From assembly GCA_002069885.1 (NCBI GenBank), contig MWCD01000005.1, forward strand, positions 46,581-110,580: 64,000 nt of DNA, given 5' to 3'. Each line of letters opens with the position of its first letter. Positions within the stretch are counted from its first letter, which is position 1. This stretch comes from a bacterium ADurb.Bin236. GTDB lineage: Bacteria > UBP15 > UBA6099. Below, in pieces: positions 43,524 through 52,264 of this stretch. The notes under the pieces are model-generated. The model made no database searches, was not told the origin of the DNA, and saw only the letters and a program-made list of their open reading frames with translations. The position numbers and the translations under genes were made by a program.

Positions 43524-44441
43524 TCAGCGGACGATTTCAAAGTCTTTGAAGAATGCGCGGCAGCTTTCCATCTTCTCGGCGGAAGTCCATGAAGAGGCGG
43601 CAAACTTCGTTTCTTCGCCCAGCATTCTCATCTTGTCCGTCCAAGTGGGATTGTAAGACAAGAGAGAAACGCGCGTCGCGCCGCAGTCCTTCAGAAATGC
43701 TGCGGCGGCCGCCAGATTTTCATCCGTGTCGGTCACGCCCGGAATAAGGGGAATCCTTGGCAGAATTTCCAGCCCGCCTTGCGCCGAAGCCTCAATAAGA
43801 CGCCTCGCGTTGCTCAGTATAACTCTGTTGTCCGCGCCGCACATCTCCTTATGCCGCGCCGAGTCCATCAGCTTGATATCGATAAATATCCGGGATGCGT
43901 AAGGCAGGATGAGCAAAGAAAAACGGTCGAAGTCGAACAGGCCGCAAGTCTCGACAAGAGTGTCGACGCCCGCGCCGCGAAGCTCGCTCATCAATTCGGA
44001 GCAGAACTCCATATACGTCGTCGGCTCGCCGCCCGACAGCGTGACTCCGCCCCCGGATGAACGGTAGAAAGCGGCGTCTTTCAGTGCCGACTCCGCGACT
44101 TCTGCCACAGTCATCGGTGTTCCCATTCTTTTCAGGGCTCGTGACGGACATGCATCCGCGCACTTGAAACACAACGAACACTTCCCGCGATCGACGAAAT
44201 AAGGATTGTTTTCACTTATCGCCGATTCGGGACAACCCCACGCGCAGGTTCCACAACCCACGCAGACAGCGGAGTCATAAGAAAGCTCAGGTTTCGTCTT
44301 TTTACTTTCCGGGTTGTGACACCAAAGACAGTTCAGCAGGCAGCCCTTGAAAAACACCGTCGTGCGTATGCCCGGCCCGTCGTCGAGCGAGTTCCTTCGG
44401 ATGTTGAGAATTAAAACCTGTCCCGCATTGCGCGCGTTCAT
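43524..44441 (-). CDS. Glycyl-radical enzyme activating protein (PflA-like)
   Basis: Radical SAM enzyme that installs a glycyl radical on a partner. 305 residues with the radical SAM cluster in FFKGCLLNCLWCHNPES (CxxxCxxC), then two ferredoxin-like clusters (CVGCGTCAWGCP, CSLCFKCADACP), the layout of activases for choline lyase, benzylsuccinate synthase and similar enzymes rather than plain PflA. TLSGGEPTTYMEFCSELM follows. No glycyl-radical enzyme gene is in the window, so its partner is elsewhere. ATG 44441, 10 bases after the alpha-2-macroglobulin fragment. Confidence 0.88.
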   Translation of the reverse strand: MNARNAGQVLILNIRRNSLDDGPGIRTTVFFKGCLLNCLWCHNPESKKTKPELSYDSAVCVGCGTCAWGCPESAISENNPYFVDRGKCSLCFKCADACPSRALKRMGTPMTVAEVAESALKDAAFYRSSGGGVTLSGGEPTTYMEFCSELMSELRGAGVDTLVETCGLFDFDRFSLLILPYASRIFIDIKLMDSARHKEMCGADNRVILSNARRLIEASAQGGLEILPRIPLIPGVTDTDENLAAAAAFLKDCGATRVSLLSYNPTWTDKMRMLGEETKFAASSWTSAEKMESCRAFFKDFEIVR

Positions 44442-44451
44442 TTATTGCCTG

Positions 44452-45018
44452 CTATTCCTCAATGATAAACTTGGCTTCCGACGACCTGCCGTTCACTTCC
44501 GGGAAATACATCAGTTCTGCGGCGCAAGGCATCGCCGTCACATCGCCCGGAGTCTCCGCCCGCATCGACACGCTCATGACGTATTCCCTGTCCCACATTC
44601 GCGTCAGAAACGCCACGACGCGGTCGTCTCTAATCTCCCGGTTGGTCCAGTAATAATAGCCGGGAAATCCGCGTTCGTCCCTGTCCACTTCGAAACCGCT
44701 GGGAAGGTAGTTCTCCACCATCACATAGTCGAAAGCCGCGCGGGGCCGGATTCTGACGTGCGACCATATCCGATCCCCGGTTCTCAATCTTGTCGAGACT
44801 CCGAGTTTTTTCTTTCCTTCGGCGTCCCAAGAATACCATCTTTCCACTTTGATGCCGTTGTCCTTCGATTTCAGGAAGTCCGCCGCCTCGTAGTAGTTCA
44901 GGGCCGCGTTGTAATAAAGATTTCCCTCGCCCGACTTTTCGATAACGATTTTGTTGTTTCCCGGAGCGGCGAGGCGCGAGGCGTCGATCACAACGCCTTC
45001 GCCGTCGATGTCTGCACA
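44452..45018 (-). pseudogene. C-terminal part of alpha-2-macroglobulin, out of frame with the main gene
   Basis: After the main frame stops at 44988 the reading continues in the -1 frame from about 45018: DIDGEGVVIDASRLAAPGNN, then LYYNAALNYYEAADFLK, ENYLPSGFEVDRDERG and a final beta-rich region ending near FIIEE. This is the C-terminal domain expected of bacterial alpha-2-macroglobulins (about 185 residues). No start codon or ribosome site supports separate translation. One missing base near 45009-45018 would join the two parts. Confidence 0.82.
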
Positions 45019-48000
45019 GTGACTACATAGCTGAAATCCGTCCCGCCCGATTCGCGTTTTTCCATATACTTCGTCAAGGCCAGCAGCGCGGCGGCGGTGT
45101 CTCTTGTCGAGCGCCATCCGTCGCCCATCCGCGACATGTTTATGAAGTTCGCCGCCTTCGACGCGACGGGATTTTTCGCGTCGGCCTCAAGTATCGCCAT
45201 CAGGGCGAATGCCGCAGTCTCCACCGCGTTGTCCGTCCATCTGTATCTGTCCGTTTTCGTCTTCCAGCTTGCGGCGGAAGCCGTGACGTCAGCAGACTTC
45301 GCAAGTTCGCCAGCTATCTTTATCGCCTCGTCCTTCAAGCCGAGTTCCGAACAGGCTATCCCCAGCAAAGCCTTTCCGTAGTGTGTCAGCTTTTCCCGCG
45401 ACGAGTAAAGTTTTTTAGCTTCGCCCGCCCTGTTCATGCCGTTATTCATGCGGATGGTTCCTCGTTCGCCTTCCGCGTATCCCGCCTGCGCCAGAGCAAA
45501 CAGGACGTAAGCTTTCTCGTCAGGGTCTTTCAGCGCCCCGAACATATTCTCAAGAGCGGCCGCGCCCCTCGGCAGCATTCCTTCCGGCGGAGTAAAATCC
45601 GCCCTTGCCGCCCGCGCAAGACCGAACACCACGTAAGCGGTTATCATCGCGTTCCGCTCGTCGCCCTTCCACCACCCCCAGCTCCCGTCCTCGTTCTGCA
45701 TATCCGCGAGACGCTCATAGCCTTTCGCCGCCATGTCCGGCAGTTCTTTAAGCTTGCCCGTGAGAGGCTTTCCGGCCTTCTGAAGAGCCTCCGCCATAAC
45801 CGCATTCGGCAAAAACCGGCTCATAGTCTGTTCCACGCATCCGTAAGGATAGTCCGCCAGATACTCGAACGCGGCGAACATGCCTCCGGTCAACGAAGGA
45901 GCGAGTTTTATCTTCAGGCTCTCCGTGCCCGCAACGCGGTTTTGAGGAAGCTTCAGGGACAGAGCCGCGCGCGCCCCCGCCTCGCCCGCCGCCGTTTCTC
46001 CGCCACGCGCGCCTCTGGGCAACACAGGGATGGTCAACTGCATAGCGTCGGATTCCTCGTCCGTCAGCGCCTTCGCAGTTACCCAAGCGGAGCCGGGCGT
46101 CTCCACTACTGCGCTCCATTCCACGAGCGCGTTTCCTCCGGCTTTTACCCGGACTGTCTTCTCGTTCTTTTCCAGCAGCCTCAAACCAGTGGCGTTCAGA
46201 ACCGCGAGGACTTCCTTGTCGGCGTCGAGATAGTTGTCAATCAGCGCAGTCACGCGCAACTTGTCGCCCTGAGTGAAGAATCGCGGCGTCCTGAGGCGAA
46301 CCATAAGGTTTTTCCGGGTCGAGACGTCGGATGTTGTTTGGCCGACAGCCGTTTGCGTGGTCGCCGCCCTTGTGGCGACTCTCCATGAAGTGAGCGAGTC
46401 CGGCATCATGAACTCGGCGGTCGCCCTGCCTTCCTCATCTGTTATCAGATGCGCGGCCCAGTGCGCGGTGTCCGGAAAATAACTGCGAATCTGCGCGGGA
46501 GCGAACTGGCCGTCCGCCGCCGCCTTGTTCATTGCCCGGCCGCTGAAAGCCAGTATCCCCTCCGCTTGGGGCGCCGCCGCCGGAGCCGCCATGTCCGCCA
46601 CCATTCCCCGGCCGCCCCCCATGAACCACAAGGACGATGCCATGCCTACCCTCGAGTATCGCCTTCCATAGAAAAACTCGCGGATGTCCGTCGTGTCGTC
46701 CGGCCTGACCGCGTATATCGACTCGTCCACCACTCCAATGGAGAGTTCGGCGGGCGCAGGATTTCCATCTCTGTCTCGCGCCTCCACTGTGACCCGGGCG
46801 CGTTCTCCCGGCTTATAAACGGCCTTGTCCGAGATGATTTTCAAATCTAAAAATTTCTCTGTAGGCGGGCACACGATATTCCTCGTCTGTGTCAAAAGAT
46901 TGTTGTCCCTGAAAGCTGAGACTGTCAGATAAACATTGGGTTTGTGTTCTGGCCCGACTTTGAAAGAGTAATGCGCCGCGCCGTTCTCGAACTTAAGAGC
47001 CTTGCTGTCGATGATGCCTTCCGCCTCGAGCGTCGCAAGCGCGTCCGCGTCCCCCGCGCTCGATATTATCAGCGCGGTTGCTTCCTCCCCGTCCGCATAG
47101 CTGTCCTTGTCGAGGATAATTTCAATATCGCGAGACGCCCCCCACCTGTAACGTCCGCCCCTGTCAGACACGTAGAGTCCGGCGGTCTCTGAAAACAGAA
47201 ACCCCGCCGCGCTCTTTCCGGACGCTGTTATCTCGTAGTATCCCGGTTCGTCAGGCGTGAATTCAATTGACGCCTCGCCGGTGGCGGAAGATGTCTCAAC
47301 TTGCGTTTGCGAAACATTCTTCACCGAGCGCGCGCCGTCTTCCCAAGAGACAAGTTCTATTCCCACATCGACTTTTCTGGAAACCGGCGCTCCGAAAAGG
47401 TCTATCGCTCCAACAATAACCTTCGCTTTTTCTCCGGGCTTCGCCATATACCGATCGGCGCGGACCGAAAGCTTGTATTCGCCTCTGTAAACGCGCGCGG
47501 AGCCTTCTCCCTGCGCCTCTCTCCTCCCGGCCTCCGTCACCCGCGCGATCAGGGTGTACTCCATGTCCTGCTCGGCGTTCGTGTCCGCGAACACTACCTC
47601 CATCGCGCCGTTCTCGTCCGTTGTTCCTCCGCCGGAAGCCACTTGTTCGCCCCTATATCCCCAATGCCATCGAGGCCCTCCCCGGTCTTGGTCGTAGTAC
47701 CACCTGTACTCCGACTCTGCTCCTCTCAGTATCCCGACATCCCAAATGCTTGTCCTAAGTATCTCATAAGAAACTTCCGCGTTTTTCACAGGCTCGCCGA
47801 AGTAATAATTCGCTTTTATTGAGAATTCGAGAGGCTCTCCCCTGACTATCCTGTCCCTAGCGGCGACAACAGTTATCTCATGCTCCGGCTTTCTGTATTC
47901 CTCAACCATGAAGTGGTGGTATTGAACAACGCCCGCGAACTCAACCCTTATCGAGTAATGACCGAGCGGAGCGCCGCCTTTCGGGGAATAAGCCGCCGAG

Positions 48001-48875
48001 AATGTCCCGAACTCCGAGAAACCGACTTCTTCATCGAACACCTTGTTTCCGCGCGGGTCGTCTATAAACACCCTCGCGGAACCAGCAGTCGGCAGCGAAT
48101 ATTCATCGCCGTCCCGAACCCTTGCAACTCCCTTAATGTTCACCTTCTGTCCCGGCCTGTAGACCGGCCTATCGGTATAAATATAAACTTTCTGTTTTTC
48201 GTAAGGCGATTCTCCGTACGAGTAAAAATTCGACGCTGCGAAACTGCCGCTCTTTTCCGCCACAACCGGGATCGAGCCTGAGCCGGGCGCTTCGAACACG
48301 GTCATCCCGTTCGCGTCGCAGACACGCCTGACCCATTTCCCGTCGATGAAAGCCGAGGCAGCCGCTCCCGACGCGGCTGCTCCCGTCCGCCTGTCCGCAA
48401 CAAACACGATCGCCTTCTCATTGTCCCATCTGACGAGCATCGCGATGTCGCTGACTATCAGCAACTTATATGAAGCGGCCGCCCCGCCCGTGGCCTGTAG
48501 CGCGTACGCGCCCGGCCCCGGATTGTCCATGCTGATTTCCGCGCTCCGCCACTCGTTCCTCTCCCCCTTGCCTCGCAACTGAACTGTCCATTTCCGAACA
48601 AGTTCGGCCTTTTTGAGCTTAAATTCGGAGTTATCGGCCCATCCGGAGCCATCGCTCTTCTCAAGCGCCTCATAAATATCGATTTTGTACAGGGCCAATT
48701 CCGCCGACGACACGTTGCCGCTTAAATCGCCCCGCATCTCCTCGCCCGGCTCGAAATCTCCCTGTATCGAGATATAAAGCGTTTCCGCCTGCCTGCTCTG
48801 AAGATGTCCGGGGAAAAAAGCCACAGCTAACGCCGCGACAGCGATCAGAAACATTCTCAACTTGTTTTTTCTCAT
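44988..48875 (-). CDS. Bacterial alpha-2-macroglobulin (YfaS-like), truncated by frameshift
   Basis: Large periplasmic protein that traps proteases through a thioester. 1295 residues in this frame. It has a signal peptide (MFLIAVAALAVAFFPG; no lipobox Cys), N-terminal MG domains with YIYTDRPVYRPGQKVNIKG and GHYSIRVEFAG, and a middle DSLTSWRVATRAATTQTAVG. The thioester region is YPYGCVEQTMSRFLPNAVM (CxEQ present), followed by alpha-alpha barrel repeats (YGKALLGIACSELG, RDTAAALLALTKYMEKRES). The frame ends before the C-terminal domain, which lies in another frame at 44452-45018. No penicillin-binding protein 1C gene, a frequent partner, is in the window. Confidence 0.9.
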   Translation of the reverse strand: MRKNKLRMFLIAVAALAVAFFPGHLQSRQAETLYISIQGDFEPGEEMRGDLSGNVSSAELALYKIDIYEALEKSDGSGWADNSEFKLKKAELVRKWTVQLRGKGERNEWRSAEISMDNPGPGAYALQATGGAAASYKLLIVSDIAMLVRWDNEKAIVFVADRRTGAAASGAAASAFIDGKWVRRVCDANGMTVFEAPGSGSIPVVAEKSGSFAASNFYSYGESPYEKQKVYIYTDRPVYRPGQKVNIKGVARVRDGDEYSLPTAGSARVFIDDPRGNKVFDEEVGFSEFGTFSAAYSPKGGAPLGHYSIRVEFAGVVQYHHFMVEEYRKPEHEITVVAARDRIVRGEPLEFSIKANYYFGEPVKNAEVSYEILRTSIWDVGILRGAESEYRWYYDQDRGGPRWHWGYRGEQVASGGGTTDENGAMEVVFADTNAEQDMEYTLIARVTEAGRREAQGEGSARVYRGEYKLSVRADRYMAKPGEKAKVIVGAIDLFGAPVSRKVDVGIELVSWEDGARSVKNVSQTQVETSSATGEASIEFTPDEPGYYEITASGKSAAGFLFSETAGLYVSDRGGRYRWGASRDIEIILDKDSYADGEEATALIISSAGDADALATLEAEGIIDSKALKFENGAAHYSFKVGPEHKPNVYLTVSAFRDNNLLTQTRNIVCPPTEKFLDLKIISDKAVYKPGERARVTVEARDRDGNPAPAELSIGVVDESIYAVRPDDTTDIREFFYGRRYSRVGMASSLWFMGGGRGMVADMAAPAAAPQAEGILAFSGRAMNKAAADGQFAPAQIRSYFPDTAHWAAHLITDEEGRATAEFMMPDSLTSWRVATRAATTQTAVGQTTSDVSTRKNLMVRLRTPRFFTQGDKLRVTALIDNYLDADKEVLAVLNATGLRLLEKNEKTVRVKAGGNALVEWSAVVETPGSAWVTAKALTDEESDAMQLTIPVLPRGARGGETAAGEAGARAALSLKLPQNRVAGTESLKIKLAPSLTGGMFAAFEYLADYPYGCVEQTMSRFLPNAVMAEALQKAGKPLTGKLKELPDMAAKGYERLADMQNEDGSWGWWKGDERNAMITAYVVFGLARAARADFTPPEGMLPRGAAALENMFGALKDPDEKAYVLFALAQAGYAEGERGTIRMNNGMNRAGEAKKLYSSREKLTHYGKALLGIACSELGLKDEAIKIAGELAKSADVTASAASWKTKTDRYRWTDNAVETAAFALMAILEADAKNPVASKAANFINMSRMGDGWRSTRDTAAALLALTKYMEKRESGGTDFSYVVTVQTSTAKAL

Positions 48876-49052
48876 GCTCTCGACTCCTCATTCATCTAAT
48901 CCGAGCCGCGCCCGTCATTTAATAAGACAGGCCCGGACGGCGATGGTTCCGGCGCGCGCGGTTATCCCGCCCGGTGAAATAAGCGTATGCGATTCCGTAA
49001 CGCTATCATTTTATCAAATCAAAGGAGAAACGGCGAACTCGCCGTGTGATTC

Positions 49053-49781
49053 CTAAAAGCGGACCCGGTTCTTGTATTTCATATAAATCTCGAGATTGCG
49101 CGCCTCTCCGCCCGGAGCGTTGCCGCTCACGAACACTGGCGGCTTCAATCCCTCGGCCAGCAGCGCGCTGACGGCGGCTATTTCTATCTGATGCCAGATG
49201 AAAACCCCGGTAATGGTCGACAACGGAGCGACACTGTCGTTCAGCCCCGGAAGCTCGACGCACGCGTCGCCTATCGGCGAACAGTTGTCGATCACGACGT
49301 CGGCGACCTCAAAAAGCCGCAACGCCGACGGCGCACGGGACAGCACGCTCTTGGAGTGCGCCAGCGATGTTATCGCCACAGTCTTCATACCGCGCCGCTT
49401 TCCCTCTATCGCGGTTTCCACCGGCACAGCATTCCTTCCAGACTGAGAGATAATCAACAAAAGGTCCCGGCTTTCGACGTCGTTGTAAGCCAGAATTGCG
49501 GCGGCATATCCGGGAAGGCGCTCGAGCGCGCCGCTCTTGCGTCCGCCCTCGTGCATCATCAGGTTGCCTTCCATCAGAGGAGACACGCAAGCCAGTCCGC
49601 CCGCCCGCTGATACATCTCGGTGGCCACCAGATGCGAATGCCCCGTTCCCATAGGGCGCACCATCCCGTCCTTCTTTATCGTCTCAGCGACAAAACGCCC
49701 GGCCTCTTCTATCGCGGCTTTCTGCGTCAGCCGTATTTTTTCGAGAGCCTCTGCCACTTTAGCCATGAAATCGTCAAACAT
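49053..49781 (-). CDS. SIS-domain phosphosugar-binding protein (UPF0309-like)
   Basis: 242 residues. A single SIS domain with MGTGHSHLVATEM at the phosphate loop, LLLIISQSGRNAVPVETA (the Ser-rich sugar-phosphate site) and KTVAITSLAHSKSV. Sequence and length suit the UPF0309/sugar isomerase-domain group, related to N-acetylglucosamine/MurNAc-6-phosphate handling proteins. ATG 49781 has GGAGGAG upstream. It stands between the propeller protein and the macroglobulin; a cell-wall sugar role is a guess. Confidence 0.82.
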   Translation of the reverse strand: MFDDFMAKVAEALEKIRLTQKAAIEEAGRFVAETIKKDGMVRPMGTGHSHLVATEMYQRAGGLACVSPLMEGNLMMHEGGRKSGALERLPGYAAAILAYNDVESRDLLLIISQSGRNAVPVETAIEGKRRGMKTVAITSLAHSKSVLSRAPSALRLFEVADVVIDNCSPIGDACVELPGLNDSVAPLSTITGVFIWHQIEIAAVSALLAEGLKPPVFVSGNAPGGEARNLEIYMKYKNRVRF

Positions 49782-49828
49782 TTCTCTCCTCCATAAAGTC
49801 GCGCATTGTAGTTATTGCCAGTAAAACA

Positions 49829-51007
49829 TCAATACCACGCAATCGGCGAAGGAGCGCACGGGATATCCGACACCGGATTGCGGTCGGACCCGTCCGCGTT
49901 AGACACGTTCAGCATGAATCGCCGATCCTTGCCTGAAGCGAGAAAAGCGACTTTCGAACCGTCCGGCGACCATGCGGGATGTCTCGCTATTTCCGAACCG
50001 CCTGTCAAAAAAAACTTGTTAGCCCCATCCGCGTCTATAACCGCCAGAGAGCTTCCGCTTTTCCGGTCGGCAACCAGATACGCTATTTTTGACCCGTCCG
50101 GCGACACCGCGAAATCCGCCCCCACATTTTCTCCCTGAGTGAGACGCTTCCTCTCTCCTGTGGCCACATCCAGCGAGTAGAGGTCGTACTTCCCTCTGCT
50201 CGACACATCGTTTGATATGAAAAATATTTTTTTCCCGTCGGAAGCCCACTGCGGAAACATCTCGTTGACGCCGCTCGTCGCGGTCAGTCGCGTTTCCTCT
50301 CTGCCCGACGGCAGGTCCGCCATCTTCAACTTGTAAATATCCCAGTTCCAGCCTCGGAAGGAATGATACAGCAGAAACCTTCCGTCCGGAGACAACATGG
50401 GGCTTTCGGCCTGATTGTCGTCCAGCGTTATCTGTTTGAACCCCGGAGTCGACCATCCGCTTCGAAGCACGAACACGCTTTTGTTCGCCGTAAGAGTGTA
50501 AATGAAATCCGAGCCTCGCGGCATGAACTGCGGCGTCGCCTCGTCCCAGAGAAAATTCGTTATCTTCTTTTCCCTTCGAGTCTCCAAGTCGAGCATATAT
50601 ATCGACCAGTTCAGGCTTTTATGCCTCGTGTAATAAGTGCGCGACGGGAAATAGCTGTAGAAATAAAGATCGAACTCCATAGTGAAAAGCGGCAAACCGT
50701 TCCACTGTTTCCACTGGCGCAGCCCTTCGTCCACATATATCCTGTAAGAAGCGTACGCGAGCCTCCTCCCGTCAGACGACACAGCCGGATGCGTGTTGAG
50801 CATGACCATCAGATCAGGGTCTTCGTTCTTGGTGAGCAGTTCAGGCTCGCCTCCAAGTTCCACCGAATACAGATGCCTGAACTTGCCTTCGTCGGAAGCG
50901 AAAACAATCGCCGCCCTGCAAGGCGTTGAAAACGCCAAGGCCGCGAAAACAGCCGCCAGCGCGAGAGGCGCAAAAACCGTCGCTTTTCTAATCGTGCCAG
51001 TTTTCAT
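49829..51007 (-). CDS. TolB-like beta-propeller protein (PD40 repeats), exported
   Basis: 392 residues with a signal peptide (FAPLALAAVFAALAFSTPCRA) and at least five WD40-like PD40 repeats: THPAVSSDGRRLAYASY, PMLSPDGRFLLYHSF, FPQWASDGKKIFFISN, DFAVSPDGSKIAYLVAD and HPAWSPDGSKVAFLAS. It resembles the propeller half of TolB but lacks the TolB N-terminal domain, and no tolA/pal is near. It probably is a periplasmic binding or scaffold protein. It starts 27 bases after the alr stop. Confidence 0.85.
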   Translation of the reverse strand: MKTGTIRKATVFAPLALAAVFAALAFSTPCRAAIVFASDEGKFRHLYSVELGGEPELLTKNEDPDLMVMLNTHPAVSSDGRRLAYASYRIYVDEGLRQWKQWNGLPLFTMEFDLYFYSYFPSRTYYTRHKSLNWSIYMLDLETRREKKITNFLWDEATPQFMPRGSDFIYTLTANKSVFVLRSGWSTPGFKQITLDDNQAESPMLSPDGRFLLYHSFRGWNWDIYKLKMADLPSGREETRLTATSGVNEMFPQWASDGKKIFFISNDVSSRGKYDLYSLDVATGERKRLTQGENVGADFAVSPDGSKIAYLVADRKSGSSLAVIDADGANKFFLTGGSEIARHPAWSPDGSKVAFLASGKDRRFMLNVSNADGSDRNPVSDIPCAPSPIAWY

Positions 51008-51034
51008 TCAATCATCAGGCCGCGCGATGAATTT

Positions 51035-52189
51035 TCACACTTCGTTCGGGCTGCCCGCCATATAGTTCGTGAAGACGCGGGCTACGCGCTTGCCGATTAG
51101 CGATACCACTTCGTAGTTTATCGTGCCGAGAATCCCCGCGATGTCGTCCACGTGAATCTCGTCGCCGCCCTGCCGCCCGATAAGAACCGCCTCGTCTCCT
51201 ATCTTCGCGCCCGGCGCGTCCGTCACGTCCGCCATCATGAAATCCATGCACACGTTGCCGATAATCGGCGCGCGGGTTCCCTCGACCAGCGCCGTCCCCT
51301 TGTTCGAGAGCCGCCTGCTGAAACCGTCCGCGTAACCCGCCGGAAGCGTAGCCACCCGCGTCGGCCTCTTTGCGGTAAACGTCCCGCTGTAGCTGATTCT
51401 CGTTCCCGGCGACACGGTCTTTATCTCAACAATCGTCGTTTTAACCGACATCACGGGCCTGAAATCCGACACTTCCGGCTTCATCTGCGAAGACGGGGAA
51501 AGACCGTAAAGAAGTATCCCCGGCCTCGCGAGATTGAACAATGCGTCCGGCCTTCTCGCCGCGGCGGCGCTGTTGGCCGCGTGCGCTACAGGAGGCCGAA
51601 TTCCTTCTTTTTCCAACTCCGCCAGCAACGCGCCGAACCTTTCGAGCTGCCTGTCCGTGTGCGCGTCGTTCTCCGGCTCGTCCGCAGTCGCCAGATGCGT
51701 GTATACGCCCTCGACCTCTATGCCTTCAAGCCCCGCGACCTCTCTTATCAGGTGCGCCGCACGTTCAGGCTCCACCCCTATTCTACCCATCCCGGAGTCT
51801 ATCTTTATATGGGCTTTCACCGTTTTCTTCTGCTTTTCCGCTTCCACCGACAGAGCGCGCGCCAGATTCAGATGATATATCGTCTGTGTGAATCCCCCCT
51901 CCACAACCGCCGAAGCCCAGTTCGGTTGCGTATAGCCGAGGATCAAAATGTCAGCCGCGATTCCAGCGTCCCTCAACTCGAACGCTTCTTCGACCGACGC
52001 CACAGCCAGACAGTCCGCTCCGGCGTGCAAAGCCGATTTCGACACCGCCACCGCGCCGTGACCGTATGCGTCCGCCTTGACGACAGCCATCAGTTTCGTC
52101 GCCGCGCCCACCTTCTCCCTCATCAACCTCACATTGTGTTCCAGCGCGTCGCAGTCAATCTCCGCCCATATCGGCCTAAAAATCTTCAT
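51035..52189 (-). CDS. alr: Alanine racemase
   Basis: PLP enzyme making D-alanine for peptidoglycan. 384 residues: the PLP lysine is in MAVVKADAYGHGA, with KIDSGMGRIGV, HAANSAAAAR, RPGILLYGL and the second catalytic Tyr region SYSGTF followed by VATLPAGYADGF, and CMDFMMADVT near the end. All active-site blocks are present. It lies 75 bases downstream of nnrD, a frequent neighbour. It supplies D-Ala for MurF's substrate; the ligase Ddl is not in the window. Confidence 0.97.
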   Translation of the reverse strand: MKIFRPIWAEIDCDALEHNVRLMREKVGAATKLMAVVKADAYGHGAVAVSKSALHAGADCLAVASVEEAFELRDAGIAADILILGYTQPNWASAVVEGGFTQTIYHLNLARALSVEAEKQKKTVKAHIKIDSGMGRIGVEPERAAHLIREVAGLEGIEVEGVYTHLATADEPENDAHTDRQLERFGALLAELEKEGIRPPVAHAANSAAAARRPDALFNLARPGILLYGLSPSSQMKPEVSDFRPVMSVKTTIVEIKTVSPGTRISYSGTFTAKRPTRVATLPAGYADGFSRRLSNKGTALVEGTRAPIIGNVCMDFMMADVTDAPGAKIGDEAVLIGRQGGDEIHVDDIAGILGTINYEVVSLIGKRVARVFTNYMAGSPNEV

Positions 52190-52264
52190 CTCTGCCTTTT
52201 CCTTTTCCTAAGTTGTAATCAGGGCGGCCCGCCGCCTCTGTAATATTGCCGCTTAATTGCTTTT

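Noticed and set aside
45097..46388. Long plus-strand frames opposite the macroglobulin gene
   Set aside because: They mirror a strongly coding minus-strand gene with a thioester motif and have shadow-type composition.
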